Part shown: positions 25,127 to 37,126 of the stretch, piece after piece
Layout of the letters: each line of letters begins with the position of its first letter
Numbering within the stretch: position 1 is the first letter of the stretch
Source of the DNA: Pithys albifrons albifrons
Lineage: Eukaryota; Chordata; Aves; Passeriformes; Thamnophilidae
Direction: 5' to 3'
Length of the DNA stretch: 64,000 nt
Assembly: GCF_047495875.1 (NCBI RefSeq)
Contig: NC_092471.1
Span: 9,197,001 to 9,261,000, forward strand
The notes under the pieces: generated by a model
Told to the model about the DNA's origin: nothing
What the model saw: the letters and a program-made list of their open reading frames with translations, nothing else
Database searches by the model: none
Position numbers and translations under genes: made by a program

Positions 25127-25193
25127 TGCAGGAGTAAGTCTGCATACCCAGTGAGCAACTGCATTGCTGCTCACTCATCTTCAGAAATTAAAC
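25127..25193. repeat. Possible ancient sauropsid palindromic repeat
   Basis: GTGCAGGAGTAAGTCTGCAT then CCAGTGAGCAACTGCATTGC then TGCTCACTCATCTTCAGAAA resembles a shortened version of the palindromic repeat family in turtle, crocodilian and bird genomes whose core is 'gagtagtcccattga...tcaatgggactactc'. A 7-bp inverted repeat, GTGAGCA (25151-25157) with TGCTCAC (25168-25174), remains. The assignment is by motif resemblance only. Confidence 0.35.
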
Positions 25194-27242
25194 TCCTCAA
25201 TATTCTCAGAGCTAAACCCTGTGAGGTTCAAAAGTGCAGTGAGTCTCTGTTCTGAGAATATTTTCTATGCAATTTATGTACAACAACAAAACAGATAAAC
25301 TAACACACAAAATGAAGAAAATGCCAATATTTAGTCTCCAGGCTATTTTCACTGAACTATGAATAAAAGTTTGCAACTCAAGCTAAGTATCAACTGGAGA
25401 CAGTTTCATAGCATCAGGGAAGAGCATCATAGAAAGGCTCAAACCAGCAGGTCTCCCAAAGTAACGATGTAGTTACCAGTTCTGAATTATTTTTCCCAAG
25501 CTGCAAGGGCCGTAACAGTATTTTCTCCTGGAAATCTTGACAGCGTTCAACCATAATCAGAGACTCAGCATTCAGACTGATAGCAGTGTGGACAGGGAGT
25601 TCCTTAGTGAGCTTCCACTTATATCAATCTTACTCAAGGCTCACAGACATCAAATGAAAGAGTCCACCTGACCTCAAAAATTTCTGAATCAGCCCCCTTA
25701 GCGCCTGTTAACAACACTCCAAAGATAGAGTTTATGTTGTTGATTACTCAAAAATAAATATATGAAGCTGTAAAACAGGCATATAAAGACACTGAAGTGA
25801 TGGTAACAGGAAAGGCTGTTCCCCCAGGAAGCCAGAGAATGAACAACTCTTAACAAAAGGCCACTTAGAAAACAAAGCTATTTTAGCTCAGCACCATATT
25901 GTCTTAGCAAAGATCACTAAATATTACTTGAGTGAAATGAAGAGGGTAAAATGTGTCCCAAATTCCGATGAAGAGTGATGCTACTCATAGAAGAAGGAGG
26001 TCGGGGTGTTTGATGCAAAACCAAAAACTGTAGCAGCAGGGCAGGTTTTTTAGCTCACTAAAATTCAGACACTATAACCAGAGTGTGTGAAATGTCAAGC
26101 TACATAATTCCTAAAGAGCTAGCTACATTAAAGAGCATTAAAGATCTTGTTTATGCAGAACCAGAGACACACAGAATGGGTGCTGGTCTGCTCAGTGCAT
26201 GTGCCAAGTTGTGGCTTCCCTTCACAGGCACAGCGGGGCATTTCCCATGCACACAACACATCACGGCAAACATTCCATGGCTGCTTCAGCAGCAGGAGGA
26301 GGACAGGAACATCCTCGTAGGGAGCAGAACCAGGAATCATCAGCTGAGGGATACCATAATTAAACACTGCGGGGAGCCTGGATTTGCTGCAGGTGGGGAG
26401 GAATTAATCCTTCAGGTTTCACAGCAGACTCCTCTCTGCAAAGATGGCACCATTGAAGGCTGCATGCAGGAAGCACCAGGGTCAGCTCAGCACCAAGACA
26501 GCTGGTGGTGTACACACTTTTGAACTTGGCAAGTCATCCACTTCCATATAATTGTTATTGCCAGGCACTTAGTTTGGTATTAACAGGGGGAAAAATGGAT
26601 GCCAAATTAGAGCCAATACTATATGCTCTATTGCAGTGACTCACCTTCCCTGAGGTCAATCAAACTACATCAGCAGGAAATTTTTCCTATTACAAGAATC
26701 TAAGCAAATAACTCATACTTAATCATTTATCTTATTAATCTCAATTTTTCAGCATGCAAGCTAACAGGCTCCTAATTCCTCTTATTTTTATTTGCAGTTA
26801 TTCACTGAATAATCCTTACACATGACACTACTGCGAGGTGTCCCCAGAAGAATGGGACAATTTGTGACCTGTCCTCAAGGTTAGTGAGAATATTTCTGTC
26901 CACCAGGAATACACGATTTGGAAAGCAAAATTGTTTTCCACCATTATTCTGTGCCACTTGCTGAAAGGTCAATGCTATTATTTAAAAAATTTTGCAAGTG
27001 AACTGACTCAGTAAAGCACTTAAAATAAATGAACACTGCAAATTTTGTGAAAGAACACAAAACAAAGACAATTTACCACTGTTCCTCTATTGCTTATATT
27101 AAAAAATAACTAGGAGAAATAATCCTTTTAGGTTTTTCCTCTTTTAGAATAAATGCAGGGGTTTTGTATGGATATGAATAATTGACTAACTCAGTGATTT
27201 ATAGCCATTATATATTTATATGTTCTCTCTCATTTTGTTTTG

Positions 27243-27253
27243 TTTTTTTTTTT
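27243..27253. repeat. T11 homopolymer
   Basis: Eleven consecutive T residues preceded by TTTTGTTTTG, forming a T-rich low-complexity tract from about 27234. Confidence 0.9.
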
Positions 27254-30200
27254 GTAATCTAAAGAGTCTGTAGAGATGAACTGTTCAATGGATCTCTCTG
27301 CCATGCCCAAGGCTCATTTTTTGCAAAACATTCCATGTATGAGCAGTTTATTCATTACAGTCATTGTTTTAAGGATGCCCTCTCAGTGCCCCTTTGCTTT
27401 CCTGGGGGGTGCCTTGTTAAAAACCTTCAGAGCAGGTTCTCTTTGTTTCCCCAGACATCCCTTATGCTGCTACACACTAGTATTTAACATTTGTACAGAG
27501 TTAACGTTTAAAGGCCCAGCTATGGCTGACACCATTCTGGCAGAATCCACACAGGTTAGAAAGCTCATCCCTGTCCCAATTGTGGTCATCATATAGGAGA
27601 GACAGCGAACAATAAATGACATAGTCAAGGACAGTGCAAACTGCACTGAAACAGGATGGGGCAAGCCTTAGCCTCACAGGAGCCTTTTGCCTCATGGGAC
27701 ATTTATCAAAGGTAGGGCTCAAAAGTGCTGGGTGGCTTGTTCTGGGGTAACCAGAATGCCTGTGCTCTCCTCTTGCACTTGGGAAGGTGCTTCATCCTTT
27801 CACAACAAAATACAACTTCATCAGAAGCATTGAATTAAGAAGTGAAAAATACCTTGCTACTTCTGGCTGCTAGTTGTTCCAAAAAGCATTTCAAGGGATG
27901 TTGTTACATGCTTCTCAAAACATTAATGTCACCACCAAAAATTGCTTAGAGTTGCACACATGGTCACAAGTGTGCACTATCTGCCATTTGCTAATTTTCA
28001 AACCATCCCATTTATGCTCTGCAATACTTGAAGCCCTTCTGGTGTGTCACAATTGTCCCCTCCCAGTGAATTATCCTGCATTCACCAGAGCCAGCAGGGG
28101 CTGAAGGATTTCTTCACAAACCTCTTGTGCTCTGAAAAAGCACGGCCCTTCTCCCTCTTTCATTTCAACAGCAATTTGTTGACTGGAGGAAAACAAAAGG
28201 ATTAACAGTTCTCATGCTTCCAATTAAATGCTTTGGCCATCCCTACCTTGCTTTTTAATCAGTGGCTCAGGGGCCCATTCCCTGTATACGCTAGTGAATT
28301 TAATATTAGCTCTTAATGAACCATTTACTGACAGCCAAAAATGGAAGCTGCAGAGAACAGAGGAAATTACTACAGAAAAATAATTTGCCTTTCAAATTGT
28401 ATGTAAAAACAATGACAATACAATGCTAGTTTTTTATTTAGGTATGTTTTATCTATTTTCACAGATTATTACATAAGCCAGTGTAGTGTGTTAGAAGGCC
28501 TGCTGGGGTCAAACATCTTAACTTGTTGAAGTCACTGTATTTAAGCTCCAGAAGTCCTGCTTCCCACCTCCTACTTACTGACCCAAGAGGTCATCAACCA
28601 CGACACACCATGTCCAATGTCAAAAAATCTCATCAAATGTGCCAAGTACACTCAGAGACAACATCTGAATTTTTCTTTCAGCATCAGAAGCCAATTCCTT
28701 GGTGATTTATCCCTTTATCACTTTCTGGAGCTTTGAAGGCTGTCAGCAGGACTGATACAGAAACTCCAGTGTTTCCCCATGACCTACAACTTTGCTTAAC
28801 AGGGCAGTCAGACTCATAAGCTCCACTCTTTTGAACAGGAAGAATTACTGAGGATTAAGGAACAGAGCTGTCCCAGAGTAACCTTCATCAGCAACCATGG
28901 CATTGGAATCCCTTTGGACACTTATTAAATAAGTGTGTAAGGAAGTCAAAACCTTCAAGAACAAACTCCTTTTCCCCCCTCCCTTTATTCAGACAGAGAG
29001 GAAGTGCAAAAGTACTACATCAGACCTATCCCACAATACTTTCTTAATTGGCATTAACCAGTATTCCAGAAGGTAACAAATCACTAATTAAAAGAAAATC
29101 AGATGCAACTTATTATAGTCAGCTTACAGTAATAGTACCCTTCAGATTTTGGCAGTAATGAAGATAGAGCAATAATGCACTCAAATAATTGTTCCCTTCA
29201 ATTTTGAATCCCTTGGATAGCTATTAGCTTAAAGCACAATCATGGCTCATTAAGACACTCCAAATAATAACTTAGAACAAAAAAGAGAAAGACTCCTCAT
29301 ACATAAACTCATATAGTTTATCCATACTGCTGAAGTACTTGAATAAGATTGAAGTTGTGACAAACATAGGCTTAAATGGTTGAAGAAGAAGCTTTTAGAA
29401 TCTGTTCATGCTGTGTCCTGCTACATCTCCTCTCTCCCATCTACATGCTTTCTTTTATACCCAGCCTCTGTTCCCAGTTTTGCTTTTTATTTCTACAACA
29501 CTCCCATTATTCTTTCTGTGCCCTCTCAGAGGGAAAGCAACAGAGGAAGATGGACATGAAACAAATTTTGAGCAGCTCCAGACCAAAGGGTGAAGGAAGC
29601 AGATGAGGGAGGCATGAACAAGGAGCACAGTAGGGTGTGCACACAGGGGTGAGAAAGCCTCACATCATTACTACTCTTCCTTTCCAAGAGACACACATCT
29701 AAGGAAGCAGGCAAATGCCTTCTTGCAGGCAGAGCAGCAATAGTGGTGTTGCTAGTGGGAAAAACTTTCCAACATGCTGCAGAAGCCCAAAGCCAAGAGC
29801 AGGATAAGTAGCCCGATTATTCCCAGTGCAGATTGAGTACTGTAAGATACAACAATTGTTGGAAGCAATTAAGAAGTCAATGTCAAGTGTCATCAAGGCT
29901 CCAATCATTAACTCCCAGGACCTAACAGAGATTATACCCACAGTATCTTTAGAAACCTACAAGAAACAGAAACTACCTTTTCTGCAGTATATTGTCCGAG
30001 GTGACCATCTTGTCTGCTGCACAATTTGTCTGCATCCCACCTTTAGAAGCTTCTGGCCTTTGTCTTTATCTGCTGGACAGACAGAGCCTCAGACTGCTTA
30101 ATTCTTTCTATTGAGGATGTGAAAAATTACAGATACTGGTTGGCCCAGAGGGACTGGATATAAAAGAAACCCTAAATGGATTAAAAAGAGTAAGTCAAGA

Positions 30201-30450
30201 AACATACCCTTAATATCAAATCTGGCTGGGTTGTGCCTGCTTCTCATCCATAAATATTTTTAGTCAGCTCTAACAGAAACAAAGACAGGAAAGTTTGTGC
30301 TTACTGAGTCAGCAAAGATTATAGTGGAGAACACCAGAACAGTTTAAAAAATTTAACAGACCCTCTCATAACCAAAATCAGAATGGTGCCTTGGGGGTTT
30401 GGGGGGTGGTCTCTGAGATTAGGAGGGTTGAGAAAAGAATTAAAAGCTAT

Positions 30451-30560
30451 ACTTTGGGCTGAAAGTCAGAGACCTGCACATCACTCCCTGCTCTGATACA
30501 GTCTTCCTATGTGATTATGAGCAAAACAACTTGACCTGTCTGGGTCTCTGGGTCTTGGCT
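30451..30560 (+). mobile_element. MIR-like CORE-SINE relic
   Basis: The order is TTGGGCTGAAAGTCAGAGAC, then CTGC..., then TCCCTGCTCTGATACAGTCT, then TCCTATGTGATTATGAGCAA, then ACTTGACCTGTCTGGGTCTC. It follows the amniote MIR/CORE-SINE consensus closely in order and spacing ('ggactggaagtcaggagacctgggttc...cagctctgccac...ctgtgtgaccttgggcaagtcacttaacctctctg'). This is the best MIR match in the window. It is ancient, and an old copy still readable by eye may be under constraint. Confidence 0.65.
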
Positions 30561-31346
30561 GCTCTTTCTCAACTTGCCCTGCAAGGACAGCAGCAGAGGT
30601 TCTCTCAGTTTGCCCAGTACTTGGCCCAGCTCATGATCTGGGTCAGGGTATTTGCACTGGAATGTGGTAAAAACAATTAACAAGTGACTGACTATTGCCA
30701 GCATTCCAATAAATTGGTCAACCAGCGTAATAGTAAATGAAATCTTCCTTTCCAGAAAACATAAGGTCATTTCAGCCACCGAAAAAGGGAATTCAAGTGA
30801 AGGGGCTCACACAGACCATTCCAGAACAAATACTGTGATTAAAATTATACCAGTCTGGTCTTGGCAAAAATTGATAAAAATGACAGATACACATGTCAAA
30901 ATAGATGAAGAACTGCTGCTCAAAAATCCACACCACTTAATGTGCCAGAGCAAACAAAACTACCTGGAGTCATATCAGATAAAGACATAGATAAAACACC
31001 GTCAACAATAAAAACAACAATACAAAATGTTTGGCTGGTGAACACAAAACACACTCTGATTGAGAAAACATCAGCAGTCACAACTGACTGGTATACAGAC
31101 ATATGTCACACCATCTCTGCTCAGGACACCCAGCTTGTCCCCTCACCTCTCAAAGGGCCACAGGGAAACCATTGCCATTCCAGGGTTTTCCCACTCATGC
31201 TTTGATCATCTGACATCAATCCACTGGAAGAAGGATGATAAACCCTTAAAGTGCAGTAACCTGAATGATGTGAGTGAGAAGGTGGAAATGAAAAGGCAGA
31301 TTGACTGAGGAATCTTTGGGAACCTGCTTCCACTCTCTGGCATGGA

Positions 31347-31362
31347 CTGCTGTCAACAGCAG
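31347..31362. repeat. 7-bp palindrome, CTGTCAACAG core
   Basis: CTGCTGT and ACAGCAG are perfect reverse complements around CA. A second hairpin with the same core and loop lies 63 bp downstream. Confidence 0.8.
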
Positions 31363-31409
31363 CCCAGAACAAAGGACAGATGCAAAACAGGGCAACCCTG
31401 CCCATCTCG

Positions 31410-31427
31410 TCTTCTGTCAACAGAAGA
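31410..31427. repeat. 8-bp palindrome, CTGTCAACAG core
   Basis: TCTTCTGT (31410-31417) and ACAGAAGA (31420-31427) are perfect reverse complements around CA. The core CTGTCAACAG is identical to that of the upstream palindrome and recurs once more near 57061. Confidence 0.8.
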
Positions 31428-33100
31428 TGAAGCCACTAACACCAATTTTAAGGCCACTGTTTTGTTCTCCTATATGTCAGACCAATAATTTTTATTTCTA
31501 GTTTACTGCACGAGACCCTGATGACCCCCTCACGCTTGTTATTACAGTAAGATGGAGGAGGACACATGAGTGTAAATAACAACAAAATTGACCTTCTTCA
31601 TGGTCAAAATTCAGCAGCAATACCAAAGGGGTAGGGAGCAGTACAAGAAAGCAGTGCTGAACAACAGGTATGAGTATGGATGGAAGATTGTCAATTACCA
31701 GAGTACACTGAGAACTTCCATACAAGTTACTTTTCTGAAAAATATTTGTGACTACATATAGGAATATTTTAAAACAACCACTGCTTTTAGCATGGTTTTA
31801 AATTCCCATTTTCCCCCAACTATCAGGGACAAGAAACCCCTGTGGTTTTTATTTAAACAAAAACAAATTACAGAGGGTGACACGTTTCTCTTTCCATTGA
31901 ACAGGTTGAAACTTCACTGATTGCTTTAAAAGATGTGATGTTCAAACCAAACATTTTACTCATTTTAAGATAAATGGGAAATTAAATGTAGGTTTTTTCA
32001 GTTATAACTTCTGCAAAACACCCTCTTCTTGCAGGGACTGATATAATGGAAAGGCAAAATAAAAGGTCACATAAGCAAAACAAAAGGTGTCCCTATGGAG
32101 GAGTACAGAAGAGATCATCTAGTACTGCTTGATGAGAGCAATAGGATTGTGGAAAATGAGGAGCTGAGTTTTGCTGTGTTCTTTCTTGCTAAAGGCTATG
32201 TTGTGTGCTTACTTTTGATTATCTCCTTCTCTTGACCTTATGGGGCAGAGAAAAAGGCCACATCTCCCTCACTTATTTTAAATCTATTTACACACAAGAC
32301 TTAAGTTTTAATGAATCCATTTTGACATTCTGGTCATCAGAGACAGAACTAATGGCAATAAAAGGGGTACAGAAGTGGTTTAGACTGTTAAAGGAGTTCA
32401 TATTCAGAATGAGAAGACATTTGACCCATATCAAGAAGAGGCTCATTCCCATCATGTACCAATGAGTAACATACTTGCTCTTTACTTGGCTGCAACAGTA
32501 ATTGTGACAAATGGTCTATTACTAATAAAGAAATCATAAAGATTCATAATTCATACAGATTATTTTATGCCTGTAGCTCTACACTTCTGATGTAAGCATT
32601 TGATATACTAAAAATCAATGAGTTACTGAGTGCTGAAACCCAGGCTTGAGATGAAACATTTTCATCTTCATACTGTAATTAGCTGGATGCAGTCACTTCC
32701 TAACAGCAGAACTCTCTTCCATCAGAAAAAAATAAATTCCTTATAGCAATTTGGCCTTTAATTAAAATCAAGTACCAAGATGTGTCTTAATTTGTTCTTA
32801 TGAGAAGCACAAAATAGATTAGACACCCTCACCTGTATGGGAGGTCAAGCACAAGGACTCATCCAGCATAACGTACTATATGACTTTACTCGTCCCTAAA
32901 AAAGGGGTTTGTCTGAAAACATGGAAGTAACATGAAAAAAACCTATTTTAAACACATATACACCCCCTGAGCTCCAGAGGCAGCTTCAGGATTTGTCCTT
33001 ATGCTCCCATCTGAACCTGCTAGGAGCAAAACTAAAAGGGAGGAACCCGACCCACAGCATCAACTCCTCACTCTCCTGTGTAAAGAGTAAATTAAAAGCC

Positions 33101-33180
33101 AGATTTTTTAAGTTCTTCAGGTGCCTAATTCCCATTGATTTAATTGAACTGAAAATTCAATGGAAGTTAGAGACCTAAAT
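33101..33180. repeat. Ancient palindromic interspersed repeat
   Basis: An imperfect inverted repeat of about 22 bp (AGGTGCCTAATTCCCATTGA at 33119 and ATTCAATGGAAGTTAGAGAC at 33155) flanks a 14-base loop. It matches the well-known sauropsid repeat built around 'ggcgcctaactcccattgatttcaatgggagttaggcgcctaa'. The upstream AGATTTTTTAAGTTCTTC fits its usual flank. The family name is not asserted. Confidence 0.65.
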
Positions 33181-33403
33181 AGTTCTCAGAACAGATCTGA
33201 GAGATTTCTCAATATCTGCGGCTGTTAGAAATCAAGTAATGCATTTGTTTTTCTTAACCTGACACAGACAGCATCTTTAAGGAAAACATTCTTCTTGGGG
33301 AAATCTGTAGTCTGGTTCTCAGTCCCATGGAAGTGACCTATGTTTGATCTAGACAATGATCTGCTGCACTTTGTACTCCTCTCTTACACTCAATAAAAAT
33401 TAT

Positions 33404-33496
33404 TTACACTTAAGAGTTGTTTCTTTGTAAGAATTAATAACCTCTCAGGATTATATTTTTGACACTCAGTTTCCTCATCCTATATCTTAAGTGTAA
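33404..33496. repeat. Perfect 12-bp inverted repeat, 69-bp spacer
   Basis: TTACACTTAAGA at 33404-33415 is matched by its exact reverse complement TCTTAAGTGTAA at 33485-33496. The arms do not extend further. They could be terminal repeats of a tiny MITE or chance. The 93-bp unit has no coding content. Confidence 0.75.
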
Positions 33497-34149
33497 GAAC
33501 TATTTAAAAACAAACCCCCTAGAATTCTATCAAACTATTAGAACAGTAAGCAAGTGCAGTTCTATGTATGACAACAAAAGCACTACAGACTTTTTTTAAT
33601 GGTTATTTCAGGAAAGAGTCTCTCCATCAAGTCACACAGAGAAGCAGTTGTGTTATGTACAAGAAAAGCAAACTTTAAAGAAATTCAGAAGAAAAAAGGC
33701 AGGGTGAGAGAGAAAAAGAACTATTTTACAGCTACTTCTGTCACAAAGAAGAAAGCTGATAATCACTCTTTGATAAGGAAGAAGAAAGCTGTGTAACACT
33801 TCTAAAGCAGAGCTGGTATATAATTTGCCTTCAAGTTCTTTGACTTTCCCCAATGAGCCTTTCTTGTGCAAGGTTACATGCCTAAGCAGCGAGCAGTCAG
33901 GTTTCTGGCTCTTTTTAAAGCACACATTAGGGTGTCTAAACTCCTGTGAGTGTCCTAAAGCAGACACCATATGAGAACATCTGCTAATCATCAGAAGTTC
34001 CTTGTAAAGGGGAAAATGGTCAAAGTGAAGAGCAATGCGAGGGAAGCTATGAATAGAGGAGACTCATGGACAGACACACAGTTCTAAAGGAGGGGCATCA
34101 CCTCCTGGATATTTTCAAGTCCCCCACATAGTCTAACATGGCCATTCTC
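33497..34149. other. Non-coding, no gene seen
   Basis: AT-rich sequence with purine-rich tracts around 33685-33720. The 112-codon minus-strand frame at 33653-33991 has no recognisable domain. Confidence 0.6.
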
Positions 34150-34265
34150 AATTCCAACATTTACAAACACACCATTCCCAGGGAGATTCTCACAGATCTC
34201 TTCAACAGCGTGAGGATCCACGTGTGTAAACACTGAAAATGCTGCACTGTGGCAGGATCCAATCT
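34150..34265. repeat. Ancient sauropsid palindromic repeat (GATCCTGC type)
   Basis: Half palindromes are visible: CATTTACAAACACACC at 34159 and CACGTGTGTAAACACTG at 34220, followed by GGCAGGATCC at 34251. This fits the sauropsid repeat 'gatcctgcaaacacttacgcacgtg...cacgtgcgtaagtgtttgcaggatc'. It explains why a minus-strand frame of 67 codons (34084-34287) exists here, and that frame is not a gene. The copy is strongly diverged and its centre is scrambled. Confidence 0.5.
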
Positions 34266-36838
34266 TTTTTTCATCTCCAAACCTCATTCTCTCCTTAGTT
34301 TATGGGCAATCAGTAAAGGCTGTAGAAAACAAATTCCCCTTCCCTCTGAAACTTAAGCTCTTCATAGTCCAGCTGGTTTTGTGAGTGAGCTTGCCCTTAA
34401 TGATATGCCAGAGCACCGATGCAACGATAGGGTTTGTTCCAGAGCTCACAGTTTTCTATTTTTCCAGGATCTCCATGCCAGGTTCAGTGCTGCAGCACAA
34501 TCACTAATTGCCAGTGACCTTGCACCCCCCTAGCCCTCTACTTCTGCAATTACAATCGATTTTTCTCCTTCTCAGCATATAACAATCTCACGCACTGTCC
34601 TTGCTTTGCTGTTAGACAAGGTAAAGTCTGCACCCAGAGCAGGACAAGTGAAACCAGGCTTTTGTATAGCACTGAAAGCAATTAATTTCAGGAGCCAGCA
34701 AGGAAGTGATATGAAGACAGCATGCAACTATCTCCCTCCGTCCAAAATATCCCAAAACAGGCTGCTTTCAACTTGCAGCAGTACGTGAGCAGCAGGACCT
34801 GGCCAGTGGCTGGGTGAAACACAAAGGCAATAGCTTGTGTTAACTGGAGTCGGGAGCATGAAGTGAGTTTTAGTAATTAATCCTACAAGAAGCAAAGATT
34901 AAAGGACTATTAAGAATAGAACACGCTATTAGTAGACTACTGAAGGCACATTTTTCACAATCAAACACTCTGATTATGAGAAGGGACATGGGTCCTTTTT
35001 CCATAGATGCTAAAGAAAGCAAGGACTTTCCAAGATCTACTGACTTCATATGTCATGTTTTACTAGTCAGCTACACCAGCTGATCAGCTACACCAAGAGA
35101 CAGCAACAGCAAATACAGCCAACCATTTCACCCATTTGAGTGTTCAAACAGACTTCTGGACACAGACAAGAAGTTGCTGCTGCCCTTGGAATCCAGTCTG
35201 CCAACAGCAAGTTCTTCAATCAACTCCACCGAGGCCCCACAATACTGGGGTGAAGAACCACCCCAACTCTCACATCTGACCCCTCTGGACCCCAGCAACT
35301 GCATGCTGAGCTTTTCCCATTTCCCAGATGTTTCATCAAGTGTTTGAGTCTCATCAGCTCTGATCTTAAGCTGCTCTACATGCCTTGACAGTCGCCAACT
35401 TCTGAGACAAAGCATTAACCTCTCTTCTCTGCAGCACAGAATTTTATATTCCTGTTAAAATAATGGGGTTTGCTTTGTTTTAAGATCATTATATCTCAAA
35501 ATCAATACAGTCATCTCCAAATAGCAAACTGAAGATTACTATGGATACTATGGACAGCCATTCAAGTTGTGGCTGCTACTTTGAAGGCAGTTTGTCACAT
35601 TCTCAAGCATAGTTATTAAATAACACTGGCTTTGTGTGCCTTGTCAGAATGTCCCATTTCCACAGAGAGAAAACACAACTCAGTACTCTGCTACACAAAG
35701 AGGTAACAGGCTCAGGAGCAGAGCCCTGAAAGCAAGTCGGGCTTTTGTAAGAAACAGGGCATAGGGAACAAGGAATAAAAGTTAAGCTGAATTAAAAGCA
35801 TTGGTCAGTCTATCAAAATAATTTTGTTTCTTCCTGTTGACTATTAAGAGTGTTACAATAGCTGGTGTATTGATCTGTATTAAGGAGAAAAGTTAATTCT
35901 TTCATTATAATCCGTGTTTCTCATGTCCTCATGGCCCTGGCTCTTTATATGAAGAGGAGGGTATTGAAGAATTGAAATACAAAAAACATTAATAATTTAG
36001 AATTTTTTAAAAGCCTTAAGAAATCCTCACTTATGTTTTGGAAGAACTAAGCCATGTGTCTGGAATGCTTATATTTCAGCTGGAAGTAAAAATTAAAACA
36101 TGATAAGAGTTGAGAAATCTCCTTAATAGAAAAGAAACTGCAAGCAAGACACCTTAAATAAATTTGACTGCAGTAAAGCAGTGTGGACTAAGGAGGATTC
36201 CACCTGTGCCCAAGTGACCAAGATGTTTCCAAGCACATACAAACTAGTTTCACCCAGGGATGATACCCCTTCTATGTGCTGCCTGCATTTCCAGAGCATC
36301 CAACATAAGCAGTGCTCTACAAGTCCTACACCCAACCATCTTTAAAGGAAGACCTCTCGATTTGGAGATTCCAGCTGCTGGAGCATTGCTGCTCCTGTCA
36401 CAGTGTTTTAATTGAGAATTACCCCACCGTCCTCCTCCAGAGAAATTCCAATACACTTGAGGCAGACATCAGACAAAGTTGTAGAATCCACTACTGGGCT
36501 TTCTGGTCAAAAACAAACTGCAGAGGAGCCCTGCTGGAGAGTATGAAATTCAAGTACAAAATTCAGACTTTTCAACATTCTGAAAAATCTTGCCTTGAAC
36601 AAACAAATATGTGGTCAATCCCTCTAGAACTAAACAGATTTCTGATGAATCCTTTACAACAACTGAATTACCTCCACAAAGAAAATAATCAGGTAAGAAC
36701 AGAATATCCTCAGGGATAAAAGATAATTCTGTTCACATACTGGAGTACCTGAAGTCAGAAGTTATTTTAATGAAGATTACCTAACAGAAACTAATTTTGT
36801 AAAAAAAATAAGTCAATTGCAAAACTGCCTTTTGTAAC

Positions 36839-36853
36839 AAAAAAAAAAAAAAA
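36839..36853. repeat. A15 homopolymer
   Basis: Fifteen consecutive A residues follow TTTGTAAC. There is no identifiable retroelement immediately upstream. Confidence 0.9.
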
Positions 36854-37103
36854 GAGGGAAGCATTCACACTTCTTTCTTCACTGCTTGTTTTGTCCCTGA
36901 TTTAATATAAACCCCTTTCTTGGATATGGGAACTCACTTCCATAGTGCCTTGTTCTGCTTTTTCGACTCCATTAAGGTCACAACTCTCTCTGCTTCACTC
37001 AAGGAATGATCTCTTCTCTGCTCCCCTTGGCTAAAATGTCACTCCAGTGGGACTGACCTTCAAAGCTTTCAGCTTTAAAATAACTTGCTCGAAGTGGCAG
37101 CTT

Positions 37104-37126
37104 CATTTCCCATTTCATTTCCCATT
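37104..37126. repeat. 12-bp tandem repeat, two copies
   Basis: CATTTCCCATTT is repeated head-to-tail at 37104-37115 and 37116-37126, the second copy one base short. A simple local duplication. Confidence 0.85.

Larger units (their letters stand above)
23253..30450. other. Non-coding, no gene seen
   Basis: No gene can be supported. A 146-codon frame at 26083-26523 has no recognisable domain or splice context. Weak repeat relics are listed separately at 23837-23875 and 25127-25193. A T11 run sits at 27243-27253. The block at 28225-28330 is AT-rich with several ATTA-type cores. Confidence 0.6.
30561..33100. other. Non-coding, no gene seen
   Basis: No supportable gene. Two short, almost identical palindromes sharing CTGTCAACAG lie at 31347-31362 and 31410-31427. 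The remainder is AT-rich unique sequence with no identified repeat. Confidence 0.6.

Noticed and set aside
26083..26523. 146-codon plus-strand frame as a gene
   Set aside because: No domain, no supported splice or promoter context, and stop-poor local composition.
34084..34287. 67-codon minus-strand frame as a coding exon
   Set aside because: It looked protein-like at first, but the DNA under it fits an ancient palindromic repeat.
35645..35745. MIR-like relic on the minus strand
   Set aside because: Some motifs (CACAAAGAGGTAACAGGCTC, GGAGCAGAGCCCTGAAAGC) resemble the MIR reverse complement, but order and spacing are too loose to annotate.
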